Shown piece after piece: positions 52,564-60,784 of a stretch of 64,000 bases of DNA (its first letter is position 1; every line of letters starts with the position of its first letter). The notes under the pieces were generated by a model. The model ran no database searches. It was not told where the DNA came from and worked only from the letters and a program-made list of their open reading frames with translations. A program made the position numbers and the translations under genes. Origin of the DNA: Sphingobium soli (GTDB lineage Bacteria; Pseudomonadota; Alphaproteobacteria; Sphingomonadales; Sphingomonadaceae); contig NZ_JAJGNP010000016.1 of assembly GCF_020782245.1 (NCBI RefSeq), positions 1-64,000 on the forward strand, read 5' to 3'.

Positions 52564-53454
52564 ATGGAAAATTATCCTGCCCCCGCCCGCGCGATCGTCG
52601 CGGACCAGGCTGCCAAGGCTGCAGCCAACCCCGCGCGCGCCGTCGCCTATCAGGGCGCACCGGGCGCCAATTCGCATCTGGCGGCGCTTGGCTATGCCCC
52701 CGATTGCGTGCCCTTGCCCTGCTTCGCGTTTGAAGACGCCATCGACGCTGTGCGCAAGGGCGAGGCGGACCGCGCCATCATCCCGATCGAAAACAGCCTG
52801 CACGGGCGCGTGGCGGACATGCATTTCCTGCTGCCCGAATCGGGGCTCCATGTCATCGATGAATATTTCCTGCGCATTCGCCACTGCCTGATGGCGCCCG
52901 ATGCGACGCCTGTAACCAGCGCGGTCAGTCATGTTCAGGCGTTGGGCCAGTGCCGCCACTATCTGCGCGAACGCGGCATTCAGCCGGTCGCCTATGCCGA
53001 TACGGCGGGCGCGGCGGCACTCGTCGCCGAACGCAAGACGCCGGGGGAAGGGGCAATCGCGCCCTATCTGGCGGCCGAACTTTATGGGTTACGGCTGGTC
53101 GCGGAAAATATCGAGGATAGCGACGACAATATGACTCGCTTCCTTGTGCTGGCGCGTGAGGCGAAAATGCCGGTCGCAGGCATCGGCCCGGTCATGACCA
53201 CTTTCCTGTTCGAAGTGAAGAATGTGCCCGCCGCGCTTTACAAGGCGATGGGCGGATTTGCCACCAACGGCGTCAATATGACCAAGCTGGAAAGCTACCA
53301 GCGCGGCGCCAGCTTTGCCGCCACGGAATTTTTCTGCGACATCGAAGGTATGCCGGGCGATGCGGCGGTCGACCGGGCGCTGGCCGAACTGGAATTCCAC
53401 ACCAAATGGGTCCGGCAGCTTGGCAGCTACCGTCAGGCCCGTCCGCGCACCTGA
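52564..53454 (+). CDS. pheA: prephenate dehydratase
   Basis: 296 residues; converts prephenate to phenylpyruvate for phenylalanine synthesis. The PDT domain (about 25-205) shows VAYQGAPGANSHLAAL, RAIIPIENSLHGRV and the signature NMTRFLVLAR; the ACT domain (about 215-290) has VPAALYKAMGGFATNGVNMTKLES for Phe feedback. It is monofunctional, without chorismate mutase. It is divergent from the cytochrome gene across 160 bases. Confidence 0.95.
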   Translation: MENYPAPARAIVADQAAKAAANPARAVAYQGAPGANSHLAALGYAPDCVPLPCFAFEDAIDAVRKGEADRAIIPIENSLHGRVADMHFLLPESGLHVIDEYFLRIRHCLMAPDATPVTSAVSHVQALGQCRHYLRERGIQPVAYADTAGAAALVAERKTPGEGAIAPYLAAELYGLRLVAENIEDSDDNMTRFLVLAREAKMPVAGIGPVMTTFLFEVKNVPAALYKAMGGFATNGVNMTKLESYQRGASFAATEFFCDIEGMPGDAAVDRALAELEFHTKWVRQLGSYRQARPRT

Positions 53455-53531
53455 CCCAAGCGGCGGCGGCGCGTCAGCACCAGCCGCGCTCCACCCTTTC
53501 GCCCGTAATACTTCAAGGGTATAGGCCGACC

Positions 53532-54260
53532 ATGGTTGCTGCCATCCTTCTGTCCGCCTTGGCGATGAGCGTCATCGTCGGCGTGCGTTACCTGCTGGCA
53601 AGCGGCGGCTTCGCGCTCGCGACGCGCATTCGCCAGCCCGGTCTCTACCGGGGGCTGGAACGGCAGATGGGGCGGGAAGTGCGCTGGTCGCTCTTGTCCG
53701 CGGTCATTTACGGCGTGCCGGCGGGGATCGTCGCCTGGGGCTGGCAGGCGCGCGGCTGGACGCAAATTTACAGCGACATTGGCGACTATCCGCTCTGGTA
53801 TCTGCCGCTGTCGGTGCTGCTCTATCTCGCCGCGCATGATTGCTGGTTCTATTGGACGCACCGCTGGATGCACCAGCCGCGCCTGTTCCGCATCGCCCAT
53901 GCGGTGCATCATGCCAGCCGCCCCCCAACCGCCTGGGCCGCGATGAGCTTTCATCCCTGGGAAGCGCTCACCGGTGCGATCGTCATTCCGGCGCTCGTGT
54001 TCATAATACCGATCCATGTCGGCGCGCTGGCCGTCGTCCTGACCGTCATGACGGTCATGGGGGTCAGCAACCATATGGGGTGGGAAATGTTTCCGGGCTG
54101 GATGGTGCGCGGGCCGCTGGGCGCCTGGCTGATCACGGCGAGCCATCATCAGCGCCACCATGAATATTATGCTTGCAATTACGGCCTGTATTTTCGTTTC
54201 TGGGATCGTCTGTGCGGCACCGACAAAGGGTTGGGCAAATTTGCGAAGGGACGCACGTGA
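53532..54260 (+). CDS. sterol desaturase / fatty acid hydroxylase family membrane protein
   Basis: 242 residues, four to five membrane segments. The histidine clusters of the di-iron hydroxylase family are visible: HDCWFYWTHRWMH, HAVHHAS and HHQRHHEYY. It would hydroxylate or desaturate a lipid or carotenoid-like substrate; the exact one is unknown. The ATG at 53532 is the first in the natural N-terminus. Its TGA overlaps the GTG of the following gene (GTGA). Confidence 0.88.
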   Translation: MVAAILLSALAMSVIVGVRYLLASGGFALATRIRQPGLYRGLERQMGREVRWSLLSAVIYGVPAGIVAWGWQARGWTQIYSDIGDYPLWYLPLSVLLYLAAHDCWFYWTHRWMHQPRLFRIAHAVHHASRPPTAWAAMSFHPWEALTGAIVIPALVFIIPIHVGALAVVLTVMTVMGVSNHMGWEMFPGWMVRGPLGAWLITASHHQRHHEYYACNYGLYFRFWDRLCGTDKGLGKFAKGRT

Positions 54261-54688
54261 AGGCGGTTGGTCTGTGTCTGGCGGGGTTTTTTTCGATGGG
54301 TGCGGCGCCCGTCACTTTGCCACAGCCCCTTAGCATGGCGCTGGAAGGGCTGCGTTCGGCCAAGGGCCAGATTCTGATTTGCGTGACGCGCGATCCGGAT
54401 CATTTTCCCGACTGCACGGATGACCCTGACAAGCGGCATTTTTCCATACCCGCGTCCAGCGACCCCGTGACGCTGGGTCAATTGGCGCCGGGTAGCTATG
54501 CCATCGCGATCATTCATGACGAAAATCGCAATGGGCGGTTGGATACCTTCGCCGGCATTCCGCGCGAAGGCGTGGGCTTCTCTCGCAACCCTGTCCTGCG
54601 CTTTGGCGCGCCCAGCTTCCGATCTGCCAGTTTCACGATCAGCGGCGCGCCGGTCGAACAGGATATTCAGCTGAAATATTTCCTGTGA
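54257..54688 (+). CDS. DUF2141 domain-containing exported protein
   Basis: 143 residues, starting at GTG 54257 and overlapping the previous stop. The signal peptide is followed by a DUF2141 domain (about 27-140) with the pattern YAIAIIHDENRNGRLDTFAGIPREGVGFSRNP, which looks like a calcium-binding-like Asp/Asn loop. It is often next to sterol-desaturase-like genes in sphingomonads. Function unknown; probably periplasmic. Confidence 0.82.
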   Translation: MKAVGLCLAGFFSMGAAPVTLPQPLSMALEGLRSAKGQILICVTRDPDHFPDCTDDPDKRHFSIPASSDPVTLGQLAPGSYAIAIIHDENRNGRLDTFAGIPREGVGFSRNPVLRFGAPSFRSASFTISGAPVEQDIQLKYFL

Positions 54689-54760
54689 CGGAAATCGGGA
54701 ACCTGTAACCCCCCCGAAACATTCTGCCTTCCGAATAGAGATTTGAAAACAGGGGTTCTC

Positions 54761-55609
54761 ATGCCATCCTTCCGTAGCCTTGTGGCCGCGACATTTGTCG
54801 CGCCCCTGTCATTCACCATGACCGCACAGGCACAGGAGGCGGAGGATCACAGCAATCTGACGATCGGCGTCGGCGCGGCCGCCGTGCCGAGCTATGAAGG
54901 GTCCGACGATTATCGTGTCATCCCGATCCCGCAGCTGCGGGGCAAGGTTCACGATTTCGCCTTCTGGACGCGCGGGCCTGCCCTCTTCGTCGATGTCATT
55001 CCCAATCGCAGCGACGAAGGCATCGACATTCAGCTTGGCCCCGTCGTGGGCGCACGGTTCGACCGCACCAGCCGCAAGCGCATCAAGGACGACGCCGTCG
55101 CCGCGCTGGGCAAGCTCGACACCGCAATCGAGGTGGGTGGCTTCGTCGGGATCGGAAAGACCGGCGTCATCACCAGCGCCTATGACAATATTTCGGCGCG
55201 CGTCACCATCACCAAGGACGTTGCCGGGGCACATGACAGCATGATCGTGACGCCCGCGATTGAATATTTCACCCCTTTGTCGATCCGCAGCTTCGTTGGC
55301 CTGGGCGTGTCGGCCGATTATGTCGGCAAGAAATATGGCCGATATTATTTCGACGTGACGCCCGAAGAGGCCGTTGCGAGCGGCCTGCCGGCCTATGATC
55401 GCGCTGGCGACGGGTCAGGCTTTCGCAAGGTCAATTTCAACCTGACCGGTGGGTATTCCCTGTCGGGCGACATCCGGCGCGGCTGGACGCTGTTTGCCCT
55501 TGGCAGCTATTCACGCATGCTCGGTGATTATGCGGATTCGCCCGTGGTCGCCATCGCCGGATCGAAGGACCAATGGATCGGCGCGATAGGGGTCGGCTAC
55601 ACCTTCTGA
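54761..55609 (+). CDS. MipA/OmpV-family outer-membrane protein
   Basis: 282 residues with a signal peptide (ends AQAQ) and a barrel with the family traits VGAAAVPSYEGSDDYRVIP near the start and a C-terminal IGAIGVGYTF ending in Phe. MipA-type proteins interact with peptidoglycan enzymes or act as small barrels; the role here is unknown. AGGGG precedes the ATG. Confidence 0.88.
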   Translation: MPSFRSLVAATFVAPLSFTMTAQAQEAEDHSNLTIGVGAAAVPSYEGSDDYRVIPIPQLRGKVHDFAFWTRGPALFVDVIPNRSDEGIDIQLGPVVGARFDRTSRKRIKDDAVAALGKLDTAIEVGGFVGIGKTGVITSAYDNISARVTITKDVAGAHDSMIVTPAIEYFTPLSIRSFVGLGVSADYVGKKYGRYYFDVTPEEAVASGLPAYDRAGDGSGFRKVNFNLTGGYSLSGDIRRGWTLFALGSYSRMLGDYADSPVVAIAGSKDQWIGAIGVGYTF

Positions 55610-55701
55610 CGGCATCCTGCCTTGTTCCATGGGGGTGACGCCCCACATAAGGCGCTGTAAGGCAGCGGCCTTGACGGACCAACTTGGCAGGAGATGACGA
55701 C

Positions 55702-56613
55702 GTGGCGACCCTGGGACTGAGCGAGACTGAAAAGGCGGCAGTGGAGGCATTTCGCCGCGACGTCGTCGATCCTTCGCGCACCAGTCTGGTCATTGTCGAT
55801 TTTTGGGCCGAATGGTGCGGCCCCTGCAAGCAGCTGGCCCCGGTGATCGAAAAGGTCTGCGCCGACTATGCCGCCAAGGGCGTCAAGCTGGTCAAGGTCA
55901 ATGTCGACGAAAACGGCTTTATCGCAAGCCAGTTTCGCGTGCAGTCGATCCCGACGGTTTATGCCGTTTTTCAAGGTCAGCCGGTGGCCGATCTGTCGCA
56001 GGCGCGGACGGAAGGGCAGTTCAAGCAATTTCTTGACCAATTGCTGGCCCAGCTTCCGATAGAATCCGATGAAAAGGCTCTGCAACAGGAAGTCGCGCCG
56101 CTGATCGCCATGGGGGAGGAAATGCTCGCGGGGGGCGAGCATGAACGCGCCCTTTCGATCTTCTCGCAAATCGCGGAGATGGATCCGGACAATGCCGAGG
56201 TCATAAGCGGCCAGGCTCGCGCATTGATCGCGCTTGGCCGACTGGACGAAGCCGAAGCGCTGATCGCCAGCCTCCCACCTGAAGTAGCAAAGCATCCGGC
56301 GATCGATCAGGCCCGCGCGGCGATCGCGCTCAAGCGCGAAGCGCGTCCGACGGCTGATCTGTCGGACCTGGAATCAAAGGTCGCCGCCGACCCCGATGAT
56401 CATCAGGCGCGTTTCGATCTGGCGGCGGGCCTGATGGGCAATGGCGATCGCGACGGCGCCGCCGACATGCTGCTGGGAAGCGTCCGTCGCGACCGCGGAT
56501 GGAATGATGGCGCGGCGCGCGCTCAGCTGGTGAAGATTTTCGAGGCAGTGGGTCTGGAAGATCCTTGGGTTGCAACGCAGCGGCGGAAACTGTCGCAGAT
56601 ATTGTTCGCGTAA
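55702..56613 (+). CDS. thioredoxin-TPR co-chaperone, YbbN/CnoX-like
   Basis: 303 residues: thioredoxin domain (about 10-115) with WAEWCGPCKQL, then TPR-like helices with EEMLAGGEHERALSIFSQI repeats. CnoX-type proteins hold oxidised or unfolded clients and pass them to GroEL or DnaK. GTG at 55702 has AGGAG at 8 bases and is preferred over the TTG at 55684. It is followed 5 bases on by the Lon-domain protein. Confidence 0.9.
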   Translation: MATLGLSETEKAAVEAFRRDVVDPSRTSLVIVDFWAEWCGPCKQLAPVIEKVCADYAAKGVKLVKVNVDENGFIASQFRVQSIPTVYAVFQGQPVADLSQARTEGQFKQFLDQLLAQLPIESDEKALQQEVAPLIAMGEEMLAGGEHERALSIFSQIAEMDPDNAEVISGQARALIALGRLDEAEALIASLPPEVAKHPAIDQARAAIALKREARPTADLSDLESKVAADPDDHQARFDLAAGLMGNGDRDGAADMLLGSVRRDRGWNDGAARAQLVKIFEAVGLEDPWVATQRRKLSQILFA

Positions 56614-56618
56614 CGACG

Positions 56619-57233
56619 ATGGCGGCGACGCGCGTCTCCATCTTTCCGCTAGCGGGCGCGCTGCTGCTGCCGGGTATGGACCTGCCCCTGCATATTTTCG
56701 AGCCGCGCTATCGCGCCCTCATCCATGACGCAATGGCGCGGGACCGCCGGATCGGCATGATCCAGCCGCGTGGCGACGGTCCGGTGCCACCGCTTTATGA
56801 TGTCGGATGCTTGGGCCATGTCAGCCATATAGAGGCTCTGGAGGATGGTCGCTTCAACATCATATTGACCGGCCTCGCCCGGTTCCGGGTTCTGCGCGAA
56901 CTGCCTGTGGCGACGCAATTCCGCCAGGTCGAGGCGGAGGTGGAACAGGCGAGGGGTGAGGACGAAGTGTTGTCCGCAGTGGAACGCGCCGCGCTGGAGC
57001 AGGAATCGCGACGCTTTGCCGACATACTGGGCTATGTCGTCGACTGGACGGCGGTATCGCGGCTGGACGATGTGGCGTTGGTGAACGGCATCGCGCAAAT
57101 CGCGCCGTTCGATCCTGCGTCCAAGCAAACCCTGCTGGAAGCCGACAGCCTTTCCGAACGGTCGGAGCGCATCATGCAATTGATGCAGATCATTGGCCGG
57201 ATCGAGCGCGACGGCGGCGCGACGCTGCAATGA
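56619..57233 (+). CDS. LON peptidase substrate-binding domain protein
   Basis: 204 residues consisting only of the Lon N-terminal (LAN/PUA-like) domain: [30 protein letters not shown] and RIGMIQP are the family hallmarks. There is no ATPase or protease part, so it is not Lon itself but the stand-alone family of unknown function. It is coupled to the downstream Trm112 gene by ATGA. Confidence 0.92.
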   Translation: MAATRVSIFPLAGALLLPGMDLPLHIFEPRYRALIHDAMARDRRIGMIQPRGDGPVPPLYDVGCLGHVSHIEALEDGRFNIILTGLARFRVLRELPVATQFRQVEAEVEQARGEDEVLSAVERAALEQESRRFADILGYVVDWTAVSRLDDVALVNGIAQIAPFDPASKQTLLEADSLSERSERIMQLMQIIGRIERDGGATLQ

Positions 57234-57421
57234 TCGAACCGGACGCAAATTTCCCTCCCATTGAACCGTGGTTGCTGGAAAAGCTGGTATGCCCGGTCAC
57301 GCGGACACCGCTGCGCTGGGATGCCGGGCGGCATGCCTTGGTTTCGGAGGCGGCCGGGCTCGCTTTTCCAGTGCGTGACGGCGTGCCCGTGCTGGTGGCA
57401 AGGCAGGCGCGTCCGCTGTAA
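57230..57421 (+). CDS. Trm112-family small zinc-ribbon-like protein
   Basis: 63 residues of the UPF0434/Trm112 family: [16 protein letters not shown] and the C-terminal [12 protein letters not shown]. Only one cysteine (C21) is left, where the eukaryotic protein has a zinc site, as usual in bacteria. Bacterial members can activate methyltransferases. It is translationally coupled to the Lon-domain gene. Confidence 0.9.
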   Translation: MIEPDANFPPIEPWLLEKLVCPVTRTPLRWDAGRHALVSEAAGLAFPVRDGVPVLVARQARPL

Positions 57422-57490
57422 GGCGCGGTTAAGTGGCCACTGCTATGAGGTGCCTCGCGCCAAACGGTCACAGCAGATAAGGTAAACCCG

Positions 57491-57880
57491 ATGTTCCTGC
57501 CAATGCTACTTCTCGCCCTGGCGACCCCGGTTTCCACGCCGGCGGCGGTTCCCGCGCCAGCCGTCGTTCCGCTGCCCATGTCCGACACGCGGGGACTGAC
57601 CTGCGCCGACGATAGCTCCGTTCGCGACATCGTGATTGATTTCACGGCCGGGCGCTGGCGGGAATCCGGGCGGAAATGGAGCAAGATCATCGCGCAGGAC
57701 GATGCGACGATTACATTGGTCAAGCAGGGCGGCGGGCTGCTCAGCGATCTGCGCCGGGTCGAACAGCTGGACCGCGCGACGTTGGTGCTGTCGACCGAGC
57801 TACACACCGGGCTGATCGACGAAAAGCGGGCCTATCATTGCCGTGTCGTGCCGCCTTTCGACGCGGATCGAGAGATTTAA
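57491..57880 (+). CDS. small exported protein, unknown
   Basis: 129 residues with a short N-terminal hydrophobic signal followed by an Ala/Pro-rich linker. The rest contains two cysteines (in LTCADDSS and YHCRVV) that could pair in the periplasm. I do not recognise a family. The ATG follows a weak ribosome site. It converges on the RidA gene. Confidence 0.65.
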   Translation: MFLPMLLLALATPVSTPAAVPAPAVVPLPMSDTRGLTCADDSSVRDIVIDFTAGRWRESGRKWSKIIAQDDATITLVKQGGGLLSDLRRVEQLDRATLVLSTELHTGLIDEKRAYHCRVVPPFDADREI

Positions 57881-57892
57881 AGTCGGGCTGCG

Positions 57893-58324
57893 TTATCGCT
57901 GCGCCGCGATACATTCCACCTCCAGGGGCGCGCCCAGAGCAAGTCCATTCGCGCCAAAGGCGCTGCGGGCCGGCAGGCGCTTGCCCTTGAAATAGGGCAG
58001 ATAGGCCGCGTTGAAGCGTGGCCAGTCCGTCATGTCGGCCAGCATCACCGTGCATTTGACGATGTCACCATAGTCGAGTCCATTGGATTTCAGGATCGTG
58101 CCGACCGCATCCATCGCGCCTTTGACTGCGGCATCAAATCCGTCCATATGGGGGTCCATCCCCTCCGGCACTTGGCCGATCTGGCCGGACAGGAAGAGGA
58201 GACCGCCGGCTGGCACCGCCGGTGAAAAGGGCAATTGGGCGGGCAGCGGTTGCGGCGTAGCAGCGGGCTGCGCCATGGCCGGCGCGGCGGCCAGCATCAG
58301 GCTGGCGATGAGGGCGAACTTCAT
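57893..58324 (-). CDS. exported RidA-family imine/enamine deaminase
   Basis: 143 residues. A clear Sec signal (residues 1-19, ...AAAPAMAQ) precedes a RidA/YjgF domain with GLLFLSGQIG, the substrate-binding R120 in LPARSAFGANGLALGAPLEVEC and the acidic E137. RidA proteins hydrolyse reactive enamine/imine products of PLP enzymes, mostly in the cytoplasm; here it is directed to the periplasm. It follows the PLP enzyme gene by 20 bases in the same direction. Confidence 0.9.
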   Translation of the reverse strand: MKFALIASLMLAAAPAMAQPAATPQPLPAQLPFSPAVPAGGLLFLSGQIGQVPEGMDPHMDGFDAAVKGAMDAVGTILKSNGLDYGDIVKCTVMLADMTDWPRFNAAYLPYFKGKRLPARSAFGANGLALGAPLEVECIAAQR

Positions 58325-58344
58325 GGCGATCTCTCCTTGACGGG

Positions 58345-59595
58345 TCAGGCGCGGGGCAGGGCACCAAGCAGACGCTCCACGTCCTGCATATCGGTAAAAA
58401 CGGATGGCGCTATCCGCAAATGATGATCGTGCAGCGACACGCGCACCTGCGCGCGCGCCAAAGGTCCGGTCAGCCGTTCCTTGGCGTTGGGCAGAAGGGC
58501 CGTCAACAGGGGCGTGCGTGCGTCGGCCGGAGTGATGAGGCGATAGCCCTTGGCGGTCAGCCCCTCCCGCAGCAGCCCGATCAACTCTTGCGCGTGAGTC
58601 TGGATCGCCGGAACGCCGATGGCCGTAATATAATCAAGCCCGTGGTCGATCGCGGGTATGACAGCCTGCGCATAGGTGCCGGTCCCGAAATGGCCGAGGG
58701 CGCCCGTTCGGTGGATATAGCCGGTCGGCGCATTTCCGGGCGGGTCCATGGGATAGACATGGGTTTGCGGCGGTGACAGGCCGATGCCCGGCGTGGCGCC
58801 GGGAGCGGCAAAGCCATAATAGCCAAAGTCCGCAAGGCGAAGGTCATCGACGATGCCGCGCCTGGCGTAGAGAAAGCCAAGGCCAAAATCTCCCATCAGC
58901 CATTTATAGGTGGCGCAGGCGGCGAAATCGACGCCGCTGTCGTGCAGATCGACCGGCACCGCGCCGGCGGCATGGATGATGTCGGCATAGACCAGTGCGC
59001 CGGCCGCATGGGCGAGCGCGCATACAGTCTTCAGATCATGCTGGAACCCGTTATAGGTGGACACGAGCGACAGGCTGACCAGCTTGGTGCCCGGCGTGAT
59101 TGCGCGCGCCATGTCCTCCGGCAGGATTCGCCCGTCACGGGCCTGAACCCAGGCGACATCCACGCCCTGTTTGGCCAGTTCCTGATACATCGGAAAGGCC
59201 GCGTAGAAATGCAGCGTGTCGGTGACGATCCGTCCGCCACTGCCGGGAAAACCCAGCGCGCGAAGCACCGCTTGCTCGCCTGCGGTGGTCGATTGCACCC
59301 AAGTCACTTCATCGGGATCGGCATTGACCAACCGCGCGAACTTGGCGAGCGTGGCGGCGCGATCCACCGGCGGCGGCGCGGCAGGATCAAGCGTGCGGCC
59401 AGCGACATAGGCATCCATCGCCCGCCTTGCGCCCAGGCTGATCGGGTGGATCGACGCACTGTCCAGATAAGCGATCGGGGTGACTGCGAAACCGGCCTTG
59501 TCCGGCAGGGCAGGGGGATTGGTCGCGCCTGTCGCCTTGGCCGCCACCTGCATGGCGATCGCGGCGCCGATCGCCTGCCGGCGCGACAGCGTCAT
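58345..59595 (-). CDS. Tat-exported class V aminotransferase-fold PLP enzyme
   Basis: 416 residues. The N-terminus MTLSRRQAIGAAIAMQ has a twin-arginine motif and a hydrophobic core. The class V PLP fold shows TWVQSTTAGEQAVLRAL, D205 in YADIIHAAGA and Schiff-base K231 in CATYKWLMGDFG. It is related to the isopenicillin-N-epimerase/cysteine-desulfurase-like group, but the substrate is unknown. It overlaps the upstream aminotransferase stop by ATGA. Tat export fits a protein that must fold around PLP before crossing the membrane. Confidence 0.9.
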   Translation of the reverse strand: MTLSRRQAIGAAIAMQVAAKATGATNPPALPDKAGFAVTPIAYLDSASIHPISLGARRAMDAYVAGRTLDPAAPPPVDRAATLAKFARLVNADPDEVTWVQSTTAGEQAVLRALGFPGSGGRIVTDTLHFYAAFPMYQELAKQGVDVAWVQARDGRILPEDMARAITPGTKLVSLSLVSTYNGFQHDLKTVCALAHAAGALVYADIIHAAGAVPVDLHDSGVDFAACATYKWLMGDFGLGFLYARRGIVDDLRLADFGYYGFAAPGATPGIGLSPPQTHVYPMDPPGNAPTGYIHRTGALGHFGTGTYAQAVIPAIDHGLDYITAIGVPAIQTHAQELIGLLREGLTAKGYRLITPADARTPLLTALLPNAKERLTGPLARAQVRVSLHDHHLRIAPSVFTDMQDVERLLGALPRA

Positions 59596-60713
59596 GCCAG
59601 GACTTTGAGCAGGGCGGTCTTGAAAGCCTGCATCTCTGCCGCCGTGCCAATGGACACGCGCACCCAGTCATCCATATGCTCGCGCGGCCCGCCGATGAAG
59701 ATGCGATCGCGCGCCAGTGCGGCTGTCACATCAGCCCCCGGACGGCCGACATGGATCATCAGGAAGCTCGCTTCGCTCGGCAATGTGCGCAGGCCCTGCG
59801 TCGCGCACCAGGTGGTCAGATCGTCGCGCACCGCCTTATTCTCAGCTTTGCGCATCGGCACCAGATCGGCATCGAGCAAACTCGCTTCGGCCGCGACGAC
59901 GGCGGGCATGGGGGTGATATTCACGCCATAGCGCGCCATCCCGTCCAGCAAATCCTTGCGCCCGGCGATTAGGCCGCAGCGTAGGCCCGCCAATCCGTAA
60001 ATTTTGGAAAAGGTGCGCGCGACCAGCACGTCCGCGCTCGATGCCACCAGATCCAGGCAGCTTTGCGCGTCGCTGAACTGGATATAGGCTTCGTCCACCA
60101 GCAAAATGCTGCCCTTGGGTTTATGGGCGAGCAGCCATTCGATGTCCGTGCGTGCGACGGGAAGGCCGGTCGGATTGTTGGGATTGCAAAGATAATAGAC
60201 GCCGGCATTCGGAGCGGCCGCGAGCAGCTTTTGCGGATCGGCCACGAAGTCGCCAGCCAGCGGCACCGCGACCGAGCGTGTGACGCTTTTATCGCCAAGG
60301 CCCAGAAACCCTTGGTCGAATGTCGGTTCGAAATAGGCGATCGGTCGTTCGCGCGAGCTATATGTCAGCGCGACCGACCGCAGCGGCATGAAGGAGCCGG
60401 GGTGGACCTGAATCTGATCGGCGGAGAGGCCGTTTTGACGGGCGAACAGGCTTTCGAGCTTGCCGGCAAAGGCCATGCCATAGCGGCCTGAAAGGGGCGG
60501 CAGGGCGGCCAGCGCCCGAAGGGCGGACGGGCCGGGGCCCACCGGATGTTCGTTGCTGTTGATATAGACGGCATCGGTCAGGCTCGCGACCATGCCGGCG
60601 GGATCGTCGGGCAGTGCGACCGCGCGGCCGCGCTGGGCAACAGCGGGCAAGGCGGAAACGGCGCCCGCCGCGGCCACCGCACCGCGCATCATCATTCGTC
60701 GGGACAGGGACAT
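59592..60713 (-). CDS. Tat-exported histidinol-phosphate-aminotransferase-like PLP enzyme
   Basis: 373 residues of fold-type I class I/II: NPNNPTG (177-183), D207 in LLVDEAYIQF, Schiff-base K237 and R245 in ARTFSKIYGLAGLR. The N-terminus MSLSRRMMMRGAVAAAG with AVAQ is a Tat-type signal. Such exported HisC-like proteins are not the histidine-biosynthesis enzyme. The substrate is unknown. The ATG at 60713 is taken, since the open extension to 60755 runs through the terminator. Confidence 0.9.
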   Translation of the reverse strand: MSLSRRMMMRGAVAAAGAVSALPAVAQRGRAVALPDDPAGMVASLTDAVYINSNEHPVGPGPSALRALAALPPLSGRYGMAFAGKLESLFARQNGLSADQIQVHPGSFMPLRSVALTYSSRERPIAYFEPTFDQGFLGLGDKSVTRSVAVPLAGDFVADPQKLLAAAPNAGVYYLCNPNNPTGLPVARTDIEWLLAHKPKGSILLVDEAYIQFSDAQSCLDLVASSADVLVARTFSKIYGLAGLRCGLIAGRKDLLDGMARYGVNITPMPAVVAAEASLLDADLVPMRKAENKAVRDDLTTWCATQGLRTLPSEASFLMIHVGRPGADVTAALARDRIFIGGPREHMDDWVRVSIGTAAEMQAFKTALLKVLA

Positions 60714-60728
60714 GGGCCACCTACCAAT

Positions 60729-60770
60729 TGCCAAAAAGCAAAAGGGCCGATCCATCGCTGGACCGGCCCT
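60729..60770 (-). terminator. terminator/attenuator between the TonB receptor and the PLP genes
   Basis: Minus strand: AGGGCCGGTCCA-gcga-TGGATCGGCCCT followed by TTTGCTTTTT, a 12-bp stem with one mismatch and a T-rich tail. It begins 15 bases after the receptor stop. Only about 15 bases remain before the aminotransferase ATG, too few for another promoter, so the PLP/RidA genes probably depend on read-through at reduced level. Confidence 0.75.
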
Positions 60771-60784
60771 CCTTCGTGACGACG

